A program made the position numbers and the translations under genes. Under the pieces are notes generated by a model. It saw only the letters and a list, made by a program, of their open reading frames with translations, did not search any database and was not told the DNA's origin. This document shows, piece after piece, positions 51,821 through 62,190 of a DNA stretch of 64,000 nucleotides. The DNA is from Jaenimonas drosophilae (Eukaryota; Euglenozoa; Kinetoplastea; Trypanosomatida; Trypanosomatidae): the NCBI GenBank assembly GCA_030849065.1, contig JASAON010001614.1, positions 35,752 through 99,751 of the forward strand, read 5' to 3'. Every line of letters begins with the position of its first letter. Position 1 is the stretch's first letter.

Positions 51821-53137
51821 ATGTTTGCCGGTCAACGTCGTCCACCCCAACATGCACGGCTGGCTGCCTATCTGTTGTGTAGTGCCATGATGGGTGATGT
51901 GTTGGTGAGTGCAAACGGTGGTGGAGGGTCCCATACTGGCCTGTACATTGTTGCCATTGTTGTGCTTGTTGGTCTTGTCAGTGGCTCCTTGTTGTGGATA
52001 TACATCATGTACCGGCGCAGTCAGCACCACCTTGGCGATGCGGATGGGTTGGCGATGGAGCATGGCATCGATGATGAGTTGGTGGAGCCAACACAGGAAG
52101 CTTTACAGCAACAACAAGAAGATGGCGATGGTGCACGTGCAACAGGTGCTGGAGGAGAGACGGCAGCCATCTCCATGGATTATGCCAACCAAGAAGGAGA
52201 TGAAGATCCTGTGGAGATGAGTGGCATCGCGATTGAGAACCGCGTCCATCCACGCCGCCACCTTCCTCGCGGGATGGTTGTGGTGGAGCATGATCATCAT
52301 CAAATTCGTATCGACTTCACCAACTTACAAAGTGGTGTACCTGCCGCTGACCCTCCACCACTCACCAAGGAGGAGCTCGAGCGTTTGCAACAAGAAATTG
52401 ATCGTGTCGCCTCACCGGAGCTCTACGGACGTGCAGATTATGAACTGTGGCGAGCTGCCACGCTTTCGCAGATTGGCAGCCAATATGCGGCAAGCAACGC
52501 CAGTATACGCAGCATGAGCTTCCGTTTGCCAGATAGTCCAGCCAAGGCGTACCGGCGTGCGCATGCCATCAAGGGTGGTGCACGTCGCGCCGTGGAGGAT
52601 GGTGGGCTGGAGAGTACCTCCGATGATTTTGACGATAGCGACGATGATAATGGCCTCCAGCTGTGGAGTGAGGGAGGTGGTGGGGGTGGCAGTAGGCCAC
52701 ATCTTCGTCTGGATAGTACCAGCAGCAGCACCCGCAACTGCCACAGCAGCAGTCAGGGAAACCATCCGAACATGAGCGGGGAGATGAGCCGGCGGAGCCC
52801 AACCCTGCACTCGCGTGAATCACCGCTCGGCGGGGCAGTCGATCCATGGAAGACCTTCGGCGGCGGTGGCAGTTCCACGGAGATGGCAGCAAAGATCAAG
52901 CCGCTGGACCTTCACAAACTTGAGCATCATCAACATCATCCGCAGCTCTTCATGGCAGCACCAACCACCGCACCAACGGCTGGCGATAATAATGATGAGG
53001 ATGATGATGAAGAACCTCCTCATCGTTGCACGACGCAGCGAGCGCTCCACGCCAACAATGCCAGCAATACTACACCCAACGCTGCTGGCAGTTCCTCTAC
53101 TGATGCTGCTCGTCCATCACTAGATGTGGATCCCTAA
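51821..53137 (+). CDS. Single-span type I membrane protein, large cytosolic tail
   Basis: A predicted 438-residue protein. ATG 51821 (MFAGQRRPPQ) opens a signal-peptide-like start (LAAYLLCSAMMGDVLVSANG), a very short outside segment (GGGGSHTG), then a membrane helix (LYIVAIVVLVGLVSGSLLWI) and a basic stop-transfer YRR. The remaining 370 residues face the cytosol and are mostly acidic, Gln-rich or Ser-rich. Conserved islands are SGIAIENRV, a LTKEELERLQQEIDRV helix and SPELYGRADYELW. The next gene has matching islands (RGIPLNSRV, VYGHGDY) behind its own membrane helix, so the two are probably distant tandem paralogues. The YG-x-x-x-Y element also resembles the end of Family 1. Function is unknown. 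Confidence 0.78.
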   Translation: MFAGQRRPPQHARLAAYLLCSAMMGDVLVSANGGGGSHTGLYIVAIVVLVGLVSGSLLWIYIMYRRSQHHLGDADGLAMEHGIDDELVEPTQEALQQQQEDGDGARATGAGGETAAISMDYANQEGDEDPVEMSGIAIENRVHPRRHLPRGMVVVEHDHHQIRIDFTNLQSGVPAADPPPLTKEELERLQQEIDRVASPELYGRADYELWRAATLSQIGSQYAASNASIRSMSFRLPDSPAKAYRRAHAIKGGARRAVEDGGLESTSDDFDDSDDDNGLQLWSEGGGGGGSRPHLRLDSTSSSTRNCHSSSQGNHPNMSGEMSRRSPTLHSRESPLGGAVDPWKTFGGGGSSTEMAAKIKPLDLHKLEHHQHHPQLFMAAPTTAPTAGDNNDEDDDEEPPHRCTTQRALHANNASNTTPNAAGSSSTDAARPSLDVDP

Positions 53138-53611
53138 CAACACAAAAAGAGCCAAGAATCTTCTTTTTGTGCGTTCATCGAGTTGAGTGATGAACGTGCA
53201 TGTGGACACACACACACACACACACGCACACACACATGAAGAGGAAATGAGAACGAACCTCATTCGTTTAGTTGTGATGATGACCTTTTGTTTTTTTCTG
53301 ACCTTCCTGATCTATCTACGTGGTGTATCTTCGGCATCATGCCACAGGTTGTGGTTGGGTACAAGAAAATGATGATTCTTGTTCCTCATGGCATATCACT
53401 TGTTCCTTCTCCCCGCTTTCATTTGTTTGTGTTGTGTGTTTGTGTGTAGCTGACGAAGGCGTACTTGTGCATCACACAGAGTAGCCTTCATTTACATCTG
53501 CCGATTAATATTAAACCAGTACACTCGTACACCAACACATACACATACACACACTCTGTCAGACGAGGTCGTGCAAATTCATCTCTCCTCTCACAACCTT
53601 CATCCACTACC
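53138..53611. other. Intergenic spacer
   Basis: It has a long CA repeat (53206-53236) and another CA patch near 53537-53553. Pyrimidine-rich sequence near 53407-53450, with AG at about 53448-53449, is a candidate acceptor. No gene is seen. Confidence 0.55.
53206..53236 (+). repeat. (CA)n dinucleotide repeat
   Basis: About fifteen CA units with one CG interruption. It is the longest of many CA/GT runs in the spacers here. Confidence 0.85.
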
Positions 53612-54895
53612 ATGGCCAATGCGGCAGTGCTGGCTGGCATCTGCATTGGCACCGGCTTTGGTGTAGGCGTGGGCGTGGCTCTCGCCGTGTTCTTCTTGTT
53701 CTACTGCGGCTGCTGGACCTGCCCCGATGAGGAGGAGGAAGAGGATGAGCTGGAGTTTCGTGGCATCCCACTTAACTCACGTGTGCCGGATCTCTCCGAG
53801 GAGCAGCGGCAGGTGCGAGACAAGGCCTTGGGCCGCTATCGTCGGCACATGGAGCGCGAGGATATCCGCCAACAGCGACGTGACGCACGTGCACGTCGGG
53901 AGCAACTTCGTGCCGAGGGCGTTGAAGTAGAAGATGCCGCCTCACGTGAAGTAGATCGCTATGATACCTCGAGCATCGCCTCCACAGCCACCTCCCGTCT
54001 GAACAGCACCGTCGTCTATGGCCATGGTGACTATGTGCATCCTCCATCCATCTTTGGTGATACCCGCACCAACTCCGTTGCTGGAACACGACGCAACAGC
54101 TTGTGTGAAAGTGTGGGCGGCCACAGCACCAGCAGCCGTGCCAGCCGCGGTACGTTGGCGAGCATCCGCAGCTTCTTCAGGCACAACAACCGTCGAACGA
54201 AGGCGAAGCGCCGTCATCGTCGCGAAGATCCAGATCGCGCCATGGAGGTATTTCAGCAATGGGCCACAGGCTCATCCAGTAGCTTAAGTTCCTCCTCCAT
54301 CTCTGCTCCACCACGTGCAGGCCAAGCTCGCGGTCAAGACGATGAGCCACGCAGCATCGCGAGCAGCCTCCCTCGCCCACCGGAAGAGGTGATGGCTGAT
54401 ATGCACTTTGGCAGTGGTGTGCCACAACTGGTCCTGCCATCTTCCATGCCCCTCCACACCACAGACAGTATGAGTGAGCCTGCCAATCATCAGCCTTTTC
54501 TTCTTCGTCCTGAACGTTCGGTGGGCTCCACACGGCGGTCGGGCGTCAGCAGCAACGATGCTGCACATCGCCGTTCTGGTGTGGCGGTTGTGGATATGGA
54601 GCCGCTTCACGACGATGGTGGCAGAGGTTCTCCAGACAGCACTCCCTTACCTCCTGCCATGTTCACGGCACGGCCCAATGCAACACCAGTGCCAACCACC
54701 ACAGCAACAACAACAACAACCGCAGTCGAAGAAGATTGGCGCAAGAAGAAGTGGACCGGACGGGATGTTGAAAACAACGTAGCCCTAAGTGGCTTCTTCG
54801 CCACCACACAGTCGCTGCCCTTGGCACCATCGCTCTCACCTCCACGATCTCCCCCGATGCATCCGTCCAACTCACCAACCTCTCAGCCGCAGTAG
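53612..54895 (+). CDS. Single-span membrane protein, paralogue of the preceding gene
   Basis: A predicted 427-residue protein starting at ATG 53612 (MANAAVLAGI). One N-terminal membrane helix (GTGFGVGVGVALAVFFLFYC) is followed by a CGCWTC cluster that could be palmitoylated, and then an acidic DEEEEEDELE stretch. The cytosolic part has RGIPLNSRVPDLSEEQRQVR, a highly charged helix (RRHMEREDIRQQRRDARARR), and VYGHGDYVHPP, equivalent in order and spacing after the membrane to elements in the gene before. The rest is Ser/Arg-rich, then Ser/Pro-rich with a conserved-looking RDVENNVALSGFF near the C-terminus. The signal peptide of its neighbour is missing. Function is unknown; a membrane-tethered cytosolic adaptor is one reading. 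Confidence 0.78.
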   Translation: MANAAVLAGICIGTGFGVGVGVALAVFFLFYCGCWTCPDEEEEEDELEFRGIPLNSRVPDLSEEQRQVRDKALGRYRRHMEREDIRQQRRDARARREQLRAEGVEVEDAASREVDRYDTSSIASTATSRLNSTVVYGHGDYVHPPSIFGDTRTNSVAGTRRNSLCESVGGHSTSSRASRGTLASIRSFFRHNNRRTKAKRRHRREDPDRAMEVFQQWATGSSSSLSSSSISAPPRAGQARGQDDEPRSIASSLPRPPEEVMADMHFGSGVPQLVLPSSMPLHTTDSMSEPANHQPFLLRPERSVGSTRRSGVSSNDAAHRRSGVAVVDMEPLHDDGGRGSPDSTPLPPAMFTARPNATPVPTTTATTTTTAVEEDWRKKKWTGRDVENNVALSGFFATTQSLPLAPSLSPPRSPPMHPSNSPTSQPQ

Positions 54896-56283
54896 GCACT
54901 ACACACACACGCGCGCGTGAGGGTGCTAATGCGGTTCCTTTTTTTCTTTCGTTTTTGGGATGGCGAGGATGATGCAATGTTGGCGATTGTGTATCTCGTA
55001 ACGGCTCCTTCTACTTCATGTTTCAGGTCATTCGTGGCGTTGCCACTCAATATGAATCGGGGCAGTGAGCAGAGTTGGCCAACAACAACCACCCAGATAA
55101 CAAACACACACACTAACATAAAAAAATGATAATTGTGGAAGTTGTTGGCCTCTGACGCCACCTACCCCCTCACCATCAACGACAACATCTTCAGAATCGT
55201 CCACCAGCGACTTCGTTTGCTCTTCTGGCTCAGCCTGTCTCTAACTCATTTACGTAGCACACACAAGATGAGTACTAACCAGGAGTGAGATCAACAATTC
55301 AGTGATGTTGACGTCTTCTCTCACTCATTTCTTCTTTTTTTCTTCATTTTTGTTGCTGTTTTCTTGTTTTTTTTGTGATTTACGTCGTCATTTGTGGTAT
55401 GCGGTTTTCATGATGAGTGAACGCATCCCATGATGAAGTGTAGCAGCTACTGTGGCATGTGCTACGGAGAGACGTTGGGAACGGATTTGGAAAGATCTCC
55501 ACGTCCACATTTTTTGTTGCTGTTGTATTCTGTTGATTTTTTTTCCGTTCTTTCTTCAGTTCTGTTGAGAGTCAATGAGCATGTTTGGTCGATGTGCACG
55601 TACCACAAAGCAACTTCATTGGTGCAACGCATGCTCTCTTGTCATGAAGCTTGTATGAATGGAAACCTTGCCAATGAGCAGATTTTAGATACCCTCCCTT
55701 GCTGTTGTTGTGTTCCCATTTCATCACGTACTCATGAGTTGTGAGAGAGGTGGAATTGTCATGGGTGAGAGCTCTCTGTGTTGTTGCAAGCTCATTGAAG
55801 AGGCAGTGTAACTACGTTCAGCAACGCCAACAACTGATTCATTCATTTCCTTCTTTTTTCTATGTTTCTTTCTATTTGCCGTGGCGCCGTTGTTGGTGAT
55901 GATGCATCGCCCCGTCCAACCCACTGCAGCTTGAGGTTGCTCTTCACTGGATGATTGCGTCTGTCTTCGTGGCGCTCCTCTCCTCATCTCATCTTCGGCA
56001 GGTCTGGGCAACGTGGTTGTTGTTGTTGGTGTGTGTGTGTATGTGTGTGTGCGTGTCTTTGCCGTGGATCACAACCACACGCAAGTAACAACTTCCCTGC
56101 CTGGATATGTCTTCTCTCTTCTCTACCATTTCATCATACTAATGTGTGGCTCCTGGGTTGGTGATGCTGCTTCACCGTTGGCCCCGCAACATCCTGTTTC
56201 ATGTATCCCTGCTCCTCCTTCATCTCTCCAAATTTTCTCATCGCACACACATCATCATCATCATCATCTATGTGTAGCTCATC
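54896..56283. other. Long intergenic spacer
   Basis: About 1.4 kb. Strong T/C tracts lie near 55319-55375 and 55846-55876, and a GT repeat lies near 56028-56052. A 104-codon frame (55430-55744) follows the first tract but has no protein-like features. GTAG at about 56274-56277 is the likely acceptor for the next gene. Confidence 0.55.
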
Positions 56284-57975
56284 ATGGCCTATCATCAACA
56301 AAGTTTGGAGAGCTACCGTGAAGCCATTTGTCGCGGAGAAAAATTTGTGAGTCGTACGTGCCCCTACTGCAATGGTGAGAGAGATGCCACCGTAAAGCAT
56401 GTTCATCCCTCCACGAAACCATCCACTCCACAAGTGTTTTGGCAACACGTCCTCATTGACAAGTACAAGCGTCTGCAGCCACGAGAGGCACAACGCAACT
56501 TGGATCTACGAGCTACACCTTCAGATGCCACGAAGGAGGCAGCAAACAACACTTCTGACGGAGCATCACCCTACACTTCCTGCATGACGGTGGTTGGGCC
56601 CATGGTGGATCAGAGTGAGCTACCCTTTCGTTTGTTGTGCAGGGAGTTTGGTGCTACGCTGGCCTACACACCAATGCTTCACGCCAAGAGCTTCGCCGAG
56701 AGCGCTCACTACCGCCGCCATTATTTAAGCACCACCCCACTGCAAGATGTGGTTGAGCAACAACACCGTCAGCAGCCTAGTGGATTGGAGGTTGGCGATG
56801 ATTGCGGCACAGAGATGGTGGTGGACCGGCCATGCATCGTGCAATTCTGTGGCCACGACGCCGACCTCATTTTGGCAGCAGCACATCGAGCTGTCCGTGG
56901 CGAAGATCTTGCTGCTGCTCCACAAGATGCCGATCATCCAGGCTACCTCGATGATAATGGCGAACGCTACTACTACTGTGATGCCGTGGACCTCAACCTT
57001 GGCTGCCCACAAGGTATTGCGCGACGTGGGCACTATGGCAGCTTCCTGATGGAAGACTGGGAACTCATCCACACCATCATTCACGCACTCCACGTGGAGC
57101 TTGAGGTGCCCGTTACCGCAAAGATTCGTGTGTTTGATCGTACATCATCATCATCATCCTCATCCTCATCCCCCTCTGCCGACGTGGAATACGATGAAGC
57201 ACTCACGATTGCCTATGCACGCATGATTGTTGATGCAGGAGCACAGCTTCTCTGCATCCATGGACGTACACGAGAAATGAAGGGGCAGCAAACTGGCTTA
57301 GCCAACATGGATCTGATTGCCCGCGTGAGAGATGCCCTCAATGGTGCAGTTCCCGTCATTGCCAACGGCAACGTGCAAGCTTACGAGGATGTACGTGAGC
57401 ATCTCCACACCACACGGTGTGAAGGCCACATGTGTGCAGAACCTCTTCTCTGGGACCCAGCCCTCTTCTCCAACCCTACACATCCCGTACGTTGTGGCCG
57501 AAGTCACGGGGCCAATCGTGCCACCCGACGTGCTGCCATTGCCACAGCACAGCGCTACCTTCACTACGTGCTGAAGTACCCCGTGGACCTTGGCTTTGTG
57601 AAGGCACACCTCTTCAAGATGCTCCACCACAGCTATGAACTTCATCCACAGTACCGTGACTTCATGTGCAAGCTACGTACATCGGGTTCCTCTCCACTCA
57701 ATCACGAAGTTGAAGGTGATGGAGATGCAAACACAACCAGCCCTACGCACGAAGAAGCTTCACAGGATGAGGTGCACCCAACAGAGGTACTCAGCTTCCC
57801 GGAGGCCATGGAACGTATGCGAAGGCACCTCGACCAACTGGATGCAGAGGAGTACGCGTGTGATGTGGATGGTGAGCAACCAAAAACTGCAAAGATGGAG
57901 AAGGCGGCCACCCGCGCGGCGGTGATTGACCTCTTTGATGGAGATGAAGATGGTCTTTTTCAATGCATGGAATGA
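56284..57975 (+). CDS. tRNA-dihydrouridine(16/17) synthase, DUS1 type
   Basis: A predicted 563-residue flavoenzyme that reduces uridine in the tRNA D-loop with FMN and NAD(P)H; DUS1 acts at positions 16/17. Diagnostic parts are VGPMVDQSELPFRLLCREFG, YTPMLHAKSF, CIVQFCGHDADL, the active-site segment DAVDLNLGCPQGIARRGHYG with Cys241, KIRVF, LLCIHGRTREMKG and VPVIANGNV. The order and the extended helical end (VKAHLFKMLHH) match DUS1. Differences from relatives: an N-terminal extension of about 100 residues with CPYC...HVH (residues 26-41) that could bind zinc, a loop enlarged by about 30 residues before DAVDLNLGC, and a poly-Ser insert after KIRVF. The C-terminus is acidic low complexity. The ATG follows GTAGCTCATC. 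Confidence 0.93.
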   Translation: MAYHQQSLESYREAICRGEKFVSRTCPYCNGERDATVKHVHPSTKPSTPQVFWQHVLIDKYKRLQPREAQRNLDLRATPSDATKEAANNTSDGASPYTSCMTVVGPMVDQSELPFRLLCREFGATLAYTPMLHAKSFAESAHYRRHYLSTTPLQDVVEQQHRQQPSGLEVGDDCGTEMVVDRPCIVQFCGHDADLILAAAHRAVRGEDLAAAPQDADHPGYLDDNGERYYYCDAVDLNLGCPQGIARRGHYGSFLMEDWELIHTIIHALHVELEVPVTAKIRVFDRTSSSSSSSSSPSADVEYDEALTIAYARMIVDAGAQLLCIHGRTREMKGQQTGLANMDLIARVRDALNGAVPVIANGNVQAYEDVREHLHTTRCEGHMCAEPLLWDPALFSNPTHPVRCGRSHGANRATRRAAIATAQRYLHYVLKYPVDLGFVKAHLFKMLHHSYELHPQYRDFMCKLRTSGSSPLNHEVEGDGDANTTSPTHEEASQDEVHPTEVLSFPEAMERMRRHLDQLDAEEYACDVDGEQPKTAKMEKAATRAAVIDLFDGDEDGLFQCME

Positions 57976-58420
57976 GCTTGGGTGCCAGATGCCTCACTGT
58001 ACAACCCAAACAATGAAGCATTCCCCACAGACACACACACGCACACACACAAGCCTAACACACTAATATTTATGAAACATGGCTGCTTCTTCCTCTCTAC
58101 TATACATGGAGAGGTACGTAACAACTTCCCATGCACAGAACCCTAACCCTACTGCAACATCATCTTCACACACGTGCATACATTCATCTTTACCCCTCTT
58201 CTTCTCCCTACGACCACCCCTTCACCCTTTACTCAGTATACCACTCTTCGTAGTATACCACCTTGAGAGCCTAGCACCTCTCACACCACAACTACCAAAA
58301 AGCACACACACAACACCATCTCCGCGTGTGTGTCTTTTAGCCTTCGTTTGTGCGTACTAAACTCCATCCTTTTTTTTTTCCTTGCTCGTAGGCCCCGTCC
58401 TACTCATACCAAACAACAAC
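57976..58420. other. Intergenic spacer
   Basis: It has a CA patch (58030-58050), two telomere-like CCCTAA units near 58141 (judged chance), and the acceptor of the next gene. Confidence 0.55.
58356..58391 (+). promoter_or_regulatory. Predicted trans-splice acceptor with branch-like TACTAA
   Basis: TACTAA (58355-58360) precedes a T/C tract (58366-58387) and CGTAG, with AG at 58390-58391, 29 nt before ATG 58421. It is the cleanest acceptor in the window. Confidence 0.65.
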
Positions 58421-60910
58421 ATGGCAGCCATGACTCGTTGTGTGATTCTCCTCCTCCTTCTCGTGGCTTCGGTCGGTGTATCTGCGTCAGAGACGACCAC
58501 GGAGAGGAACTCTACGATCCGCCAACACCACTCAATCTTGGAGCAAGACGAAGCCATTCAACGTTTTCTCCCATTTGTGCATGGATCCAACACACTCCAT
58601 CAGGATAACTCCAACGAGAGCGAGAACAGCATCAACGACCTGGGCCTGACCGCTGCTGGCCCGATTCATCACATCATTGCAAAATCCATCTCCCCCGACC
58701 TATCACCAACAAATGAATCTGGTCGCACTGCCTTTGCCATGGATGATGTGCACGTTACCGTGCTGGACTCCGATCACGGACGTATTCCTGTACACATTGA
58801 AGGTTCATCCTACACCGTGATTGAGTTCAGCGGCCACAAGGGCAACACCATCAACATGGTTGCCCAGATCCTGGAGCACCGCTATAGTGGAGATGTTTCC
58901 ATCCACAACTGCCAAGGCATGCAGCTGAACCTGCAACTTCGTAGCAAGTGGAGCCTTCCCTCCAGCACCACCCTGGGCTTCGACGATAATATGGGCAAGT
59001 ACAACGCCGTCACCACCAGGGCACCTTACCCACACCCACGCAGTGAAGATGGCAGCCAAAGTGGCAGCGACCCCGACACCTTCGCCAATGGTGGTACAGG
59101 TTGGGGAGCTGTGTGGGATAGCTTCGCGCAAATGTTCGATACGAGTGCCTTTTGCCGCGTTCTGCCGAGCCTCTCGTTGCGGATTAACAAGGCAACAACC
59201 TCAGAGCCCTACTTCGTTGTGATTCGCTCCATCGCACCTAGCATCAACCCTACGACATCAAGCCCACCCACTTGTGATCTGGAGGTGTACATCTCGCAGG
59301 TTTCCTGGTCCTGGCTCCGTCAGGTGCAGCTCATCTTTGCTCTCTTTTTGCCACTCCTCATTGTGGTTGTGCCACTGCCGTGGTTGCTGTGGCGGGCGGA
59401 GTTCATCGGTGATTTTATGGGAGACTCAGACTTCGCAGAGTGGTTGTGGGCCCCTCCCTACTACCTACGTCATAGGGGCATCTCCATCATTCGTGGAACA
59501 TTTACCTACGTCCAAAACTACCGAGCCATGCGACGCAATCTACGCCAACAACAGCGGCTAGAGATACAACGTCAGGAGCTCATGCAACAACAACCACTCC
59601 AGGCCAGCACGAGTGACGCTGCAGGAGCGGATGGAAGCCAACTAATCCGCAACAATCATCCAACCCTTGACAGCAGCACTGAGGCGGAGACATCTGAACA
59701 ACAGCCACACCAACACACCATCAGCTTCAGTGAGCATGCCGATAACCCACGTGAGAGCCTCTTGCTTTCTTCCGAGCACCATGACGGCAGCAAGTCTTCA
59801 CGAAAGGTTGCTGAAGAAGATCATGAAGCGCTGGAGCACCACTTCTGTGAGCGTGAGGAGGCACGTGACGCAGTGGACGGGGCACACACTCTCCTCTTCA
59901 CGGAAGGGGCAGCATCTCCCACGAAAGCATCCACGGGTGACATGGCAACCGTGAAGGTTGAAGATGATGAAGAGCGTGTCTGTCGCATCTGTCGCGATGG
60001 GGATGAAGATGAGCCTCTTGTTGCACCATGTGTATGTACTGGTTCCGTACGCTGGATCCACAGAAGCTGCCTTGACCGCTGGCGCATTGAGAGCGCCAAC
60101 CGGAACCTCGCCAACGTGAACAACTGTGAGATTTGCAAGCAGCCCTTCAACCTGGGCATCTCAAAGGGTACCTTGTTTCTGCAGAGCTCCGAGCACTTCT
60201 TTAAAGGCATTCTTCTGTTTCTTGGTTGCTTCATGTGGCTCGTCATCATCTCCTACGCTGCCTACGGGGTGGCCGGTGAGCTTTCCTGCATGGCAAACTA
60301 CCATCACGTGAGCTACACCACCATGTTCACCTTCGAAGGCTTCGTTGTGACCTTCTTCTTGTATGGGCTCACGGTGTTGATGGTGCTCTTTAGTTTTGCC
60401 GTGGTTGTGAGCTGGTTTCGCAATCGGCCAGAGGTGTTGGAGTATGAGCGTGAGATGCATCACTTGCCCCCCTTCTGGACGCGGCGTCAAATGGTCCTCC
60501 TAGCTATGGTCTGTTGCATTGTGACGGCACAGGTTCTGTCACTGGGCTACCTCATCAAGTTGCTAACCTACTCGGGAAGCAACGCGGCGTGGAACTGGGA
60601 GATCTCCCCCATGGTAGGTGGAGTGTTTTATGCGCTCATCATCAATCTTGGCATGGGCATCAGTCAGGGACTACGTGAGCTCTTCAGCAGGCGCCAACGT
60701 ACAGCGGCTGTAGATGTGGTGATTGAGGCCACCACTACTGCACCGGCGGCAGCACCGCCCGGAACGTCAGCTGCTCCATCCGCCGCAGCCACGTCATGGG
60801 AGCAAAGCATTCAACGTACGGTCGTGGACTACTCGCAACAGTTTGATATTCCAGCAGAACAACGCGTTATTAGAGCAATGGAGTACTGCCCTCCCCGCCG
60901 CACAGTATAG
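58421..60910 (+). CDS. Membrane RING-CH (MARCH-type) E3 ubiquitin ligase
   Basis: A predicted 829-residue protein. The N-terminus is a signal peptide (CVILLLLLVASVGVSASE), followed by a lumenal or extracellular domain of about 275 residues. A membrane helix lies at about 303-326 (VQLIFALFLPLLIVVVPLPW), then a low-complexity cytosolic region. The RING-CH zinc finger spans 521-572: C521 and C524, C537 and C539, H547 and C550, C569 and C572, the C4HC3 order that defines MARCH ligases. Four or so further membrane helices follow (about 596-615, 640-663, 690-713, 731-752) with SWFRNRPEVLEYE between them. Such ligases ubiquitinate membrane proteins to control trafficking or degradation. Two related sequences lie directly downstream. 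Substrate is unknown. Confidence 0.9.
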   Translation: MAAMTRCVILLLLLVASVGVSASETTTERNSTIRQHHSILEQDEAIQRFLPFVHGSNTLHQDNSNESENSINDLGLTAAGPIHHIIAKSISPDLSPTNESGRTAFAMDDVHVTVLDSDHGRIPVHIEGSSYTVIEFSGHKGNTINMVAQILEHRYSGDVSIHNCQGMQLNLQLRSKWSLPSSTTLGFDDNMGKYNAVTTRAPYPHPRSEDGSQSGSDPDTFANGGTGWGAVWDSFAQMFDTSAFCRVLPSLSLRINKATTSEPYFVVIRSIAPSINPTTSSPPTCDLEVYISQVSWSWLRQVQLIFALFLPLLIVVVPLPWLLWRAEFIGDFMGDSDFAEWLWAPPYYLRHRGISIIRGTFTYVQNYRAMRRNLRQQQRLEIQRQELMQQQPLQASTSDAAGADGSQLIRNNHPTLDSSTEAETSEQQPHQHTISFSEHADNPRESLLLSSEHHDGSKSSRKVAEEDHEALEHHFCEREEARDAVDGAHTLLFTEGAASPTKASTGDMATVKVEDDEERVCRICRDGDEDEPLVAPCVCTGSVRWIHRSCLDRWRIESANRNLANVNNCEICKQPFNLGISKGTLFLQSSEHFFKGILLFLGCFMWLVIISYAAYGVAGELSCMANYHHVSYTTMFTFEGFVVTFFLYGLTVLMVLFSFAVVVSWFRNRPEVLEYEREMHHLPPFWTRRQMVLLAMVCCIVTAQVLSLGYLIKLLTYSGSNAAWNWEISPMVGGVFYALIINLGMGISQGLRELFSRRQRTAAVDVVIEATTTAPAAAPPGTSAAPSAAATSWEQSIQRTVVDYSQQFDIPAEQRVIRAMEYCPPRRTV

Positions 60911-62190
60911 GAGTCTATGTACAAGCGCACATCACGTGCAACCGCGGTAGCAGCGACGTCGTTGATTTTTTTGTTGTTGTTCTCAATTGCTTGTTTTCAA
61001 GAAAACAATTAGCTCAGCTCAACCGGTGAACAAAAACCTACAAGATGTTTTTTTTTGCACTTCTTCATTGGTCTCGCCGTTGGCATGCCTCATGGTTGCA
61101 ACTACTGGGAGATGGTTAAGAGTGTGTGACTAACGCGCGCACGTTTGTGAGCTATACCGTTGGAGATCACTGTACGTGCGCGTGTCTGTGTGTGTGTGTC
61201 TGTGACAAGACGTGAGTCCTAATAATACAGCACACCGCGCTCTGTGGTTACCCACTTGCTGCAGCATGTATGCAGGCGTATATATCATTTGTTTGTGTTC
61301 GTATCAGCCCACACCATGTTTCCTCTACACTTCTCTCACCCACTGGTTATCCAGATTCACTTCAAAGTTGTGTTGGAGGCTGACTTGACGACGATGGTGG
61401 TGTAGCGAGCGTTTTCTTTTTTTTCTCCGACATTCGCAGACTTTTAATCCTATACTCTCACCTGGGAAAGACACACATGCACTTAACAACATCAGCTGTG
61501 TTGTTTTGCTGGAGGTATGCTCCTCGTGACGCAACTATTCATGGCTCTTCCTCACTTCCCATCTGTAGGCAGTAGAATTGACGAACATCACACCACATCA
61601 CCCATAACTGTGCAACACCTCGCCGTACAACCTCGTATACAGCCCACACACACACACACATACATACATACTAGCCCGTTGAAAAACAAATGTGCGCGAA
61701 TGATTAGAGAAGTCTAGTAAGTGTGCAATATACGATGCCTCTTCCTCGACTGGTCTACAGTCTTCTGAAAATAATACTCTCGCTCTCGTGGAGGGAATTG
61801 TTTTCCAAAAAAAAAAACATATTTTTTTTTCCTTTTGTGTTTTCATATTCTTGAGAATCAGAAAACGTGAGGTTCCATCTCACTCTACGACTGATATAGA
61901 CCCGTCACACCGTCTTCGACTTGGTCTACCACGAATACAAACAAAAACTTATCCTCATTCTCTAATGAGATGGCCCCGCCCTCCACTCCCCCCCCCTCTC
62001 AGACAACTGCCGCCGCCATGCGGCTATGTATTGCAGTGGCGCTTGGCAGCCAAGCACTATCGCATGTCATCAATGTAAGTACTGGCCAGAAAACTACACG
62101 GTCACCGAGAACATGGAAAGGCGAGAGGCCCACGAGGACACAAACTCTGACAATGAAGTAGCCTCACCTTTCTCTCTCTCTCCGGCGATG
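60911..62190. other. Intergenic spacer before the RING-less copy
   Basis: It contains T tracts, a CA/TACA patch (61647-61669), an A run followed by a T run (61807-61835) and a C run near 61989-61996. From about 62075 it may hold decayed sequence related to the upstream MARCH gene (ERREAHED resembles EREEARD). No intact gene. Confidence 0.5.

Noticed and set aside
55430..55744. A 104-codon + frame starting with ATG after a T-rich tract
   Set aside because: It is Cys-rich with no domain, signal peptide or relative, and the AG positions do not fit a clear acceptor.
58139..58151. Two telomere-like CCCTAA units
   Set aside because: Only two units in a pyrimidine-rich spacer, with no further subtelomeric features.
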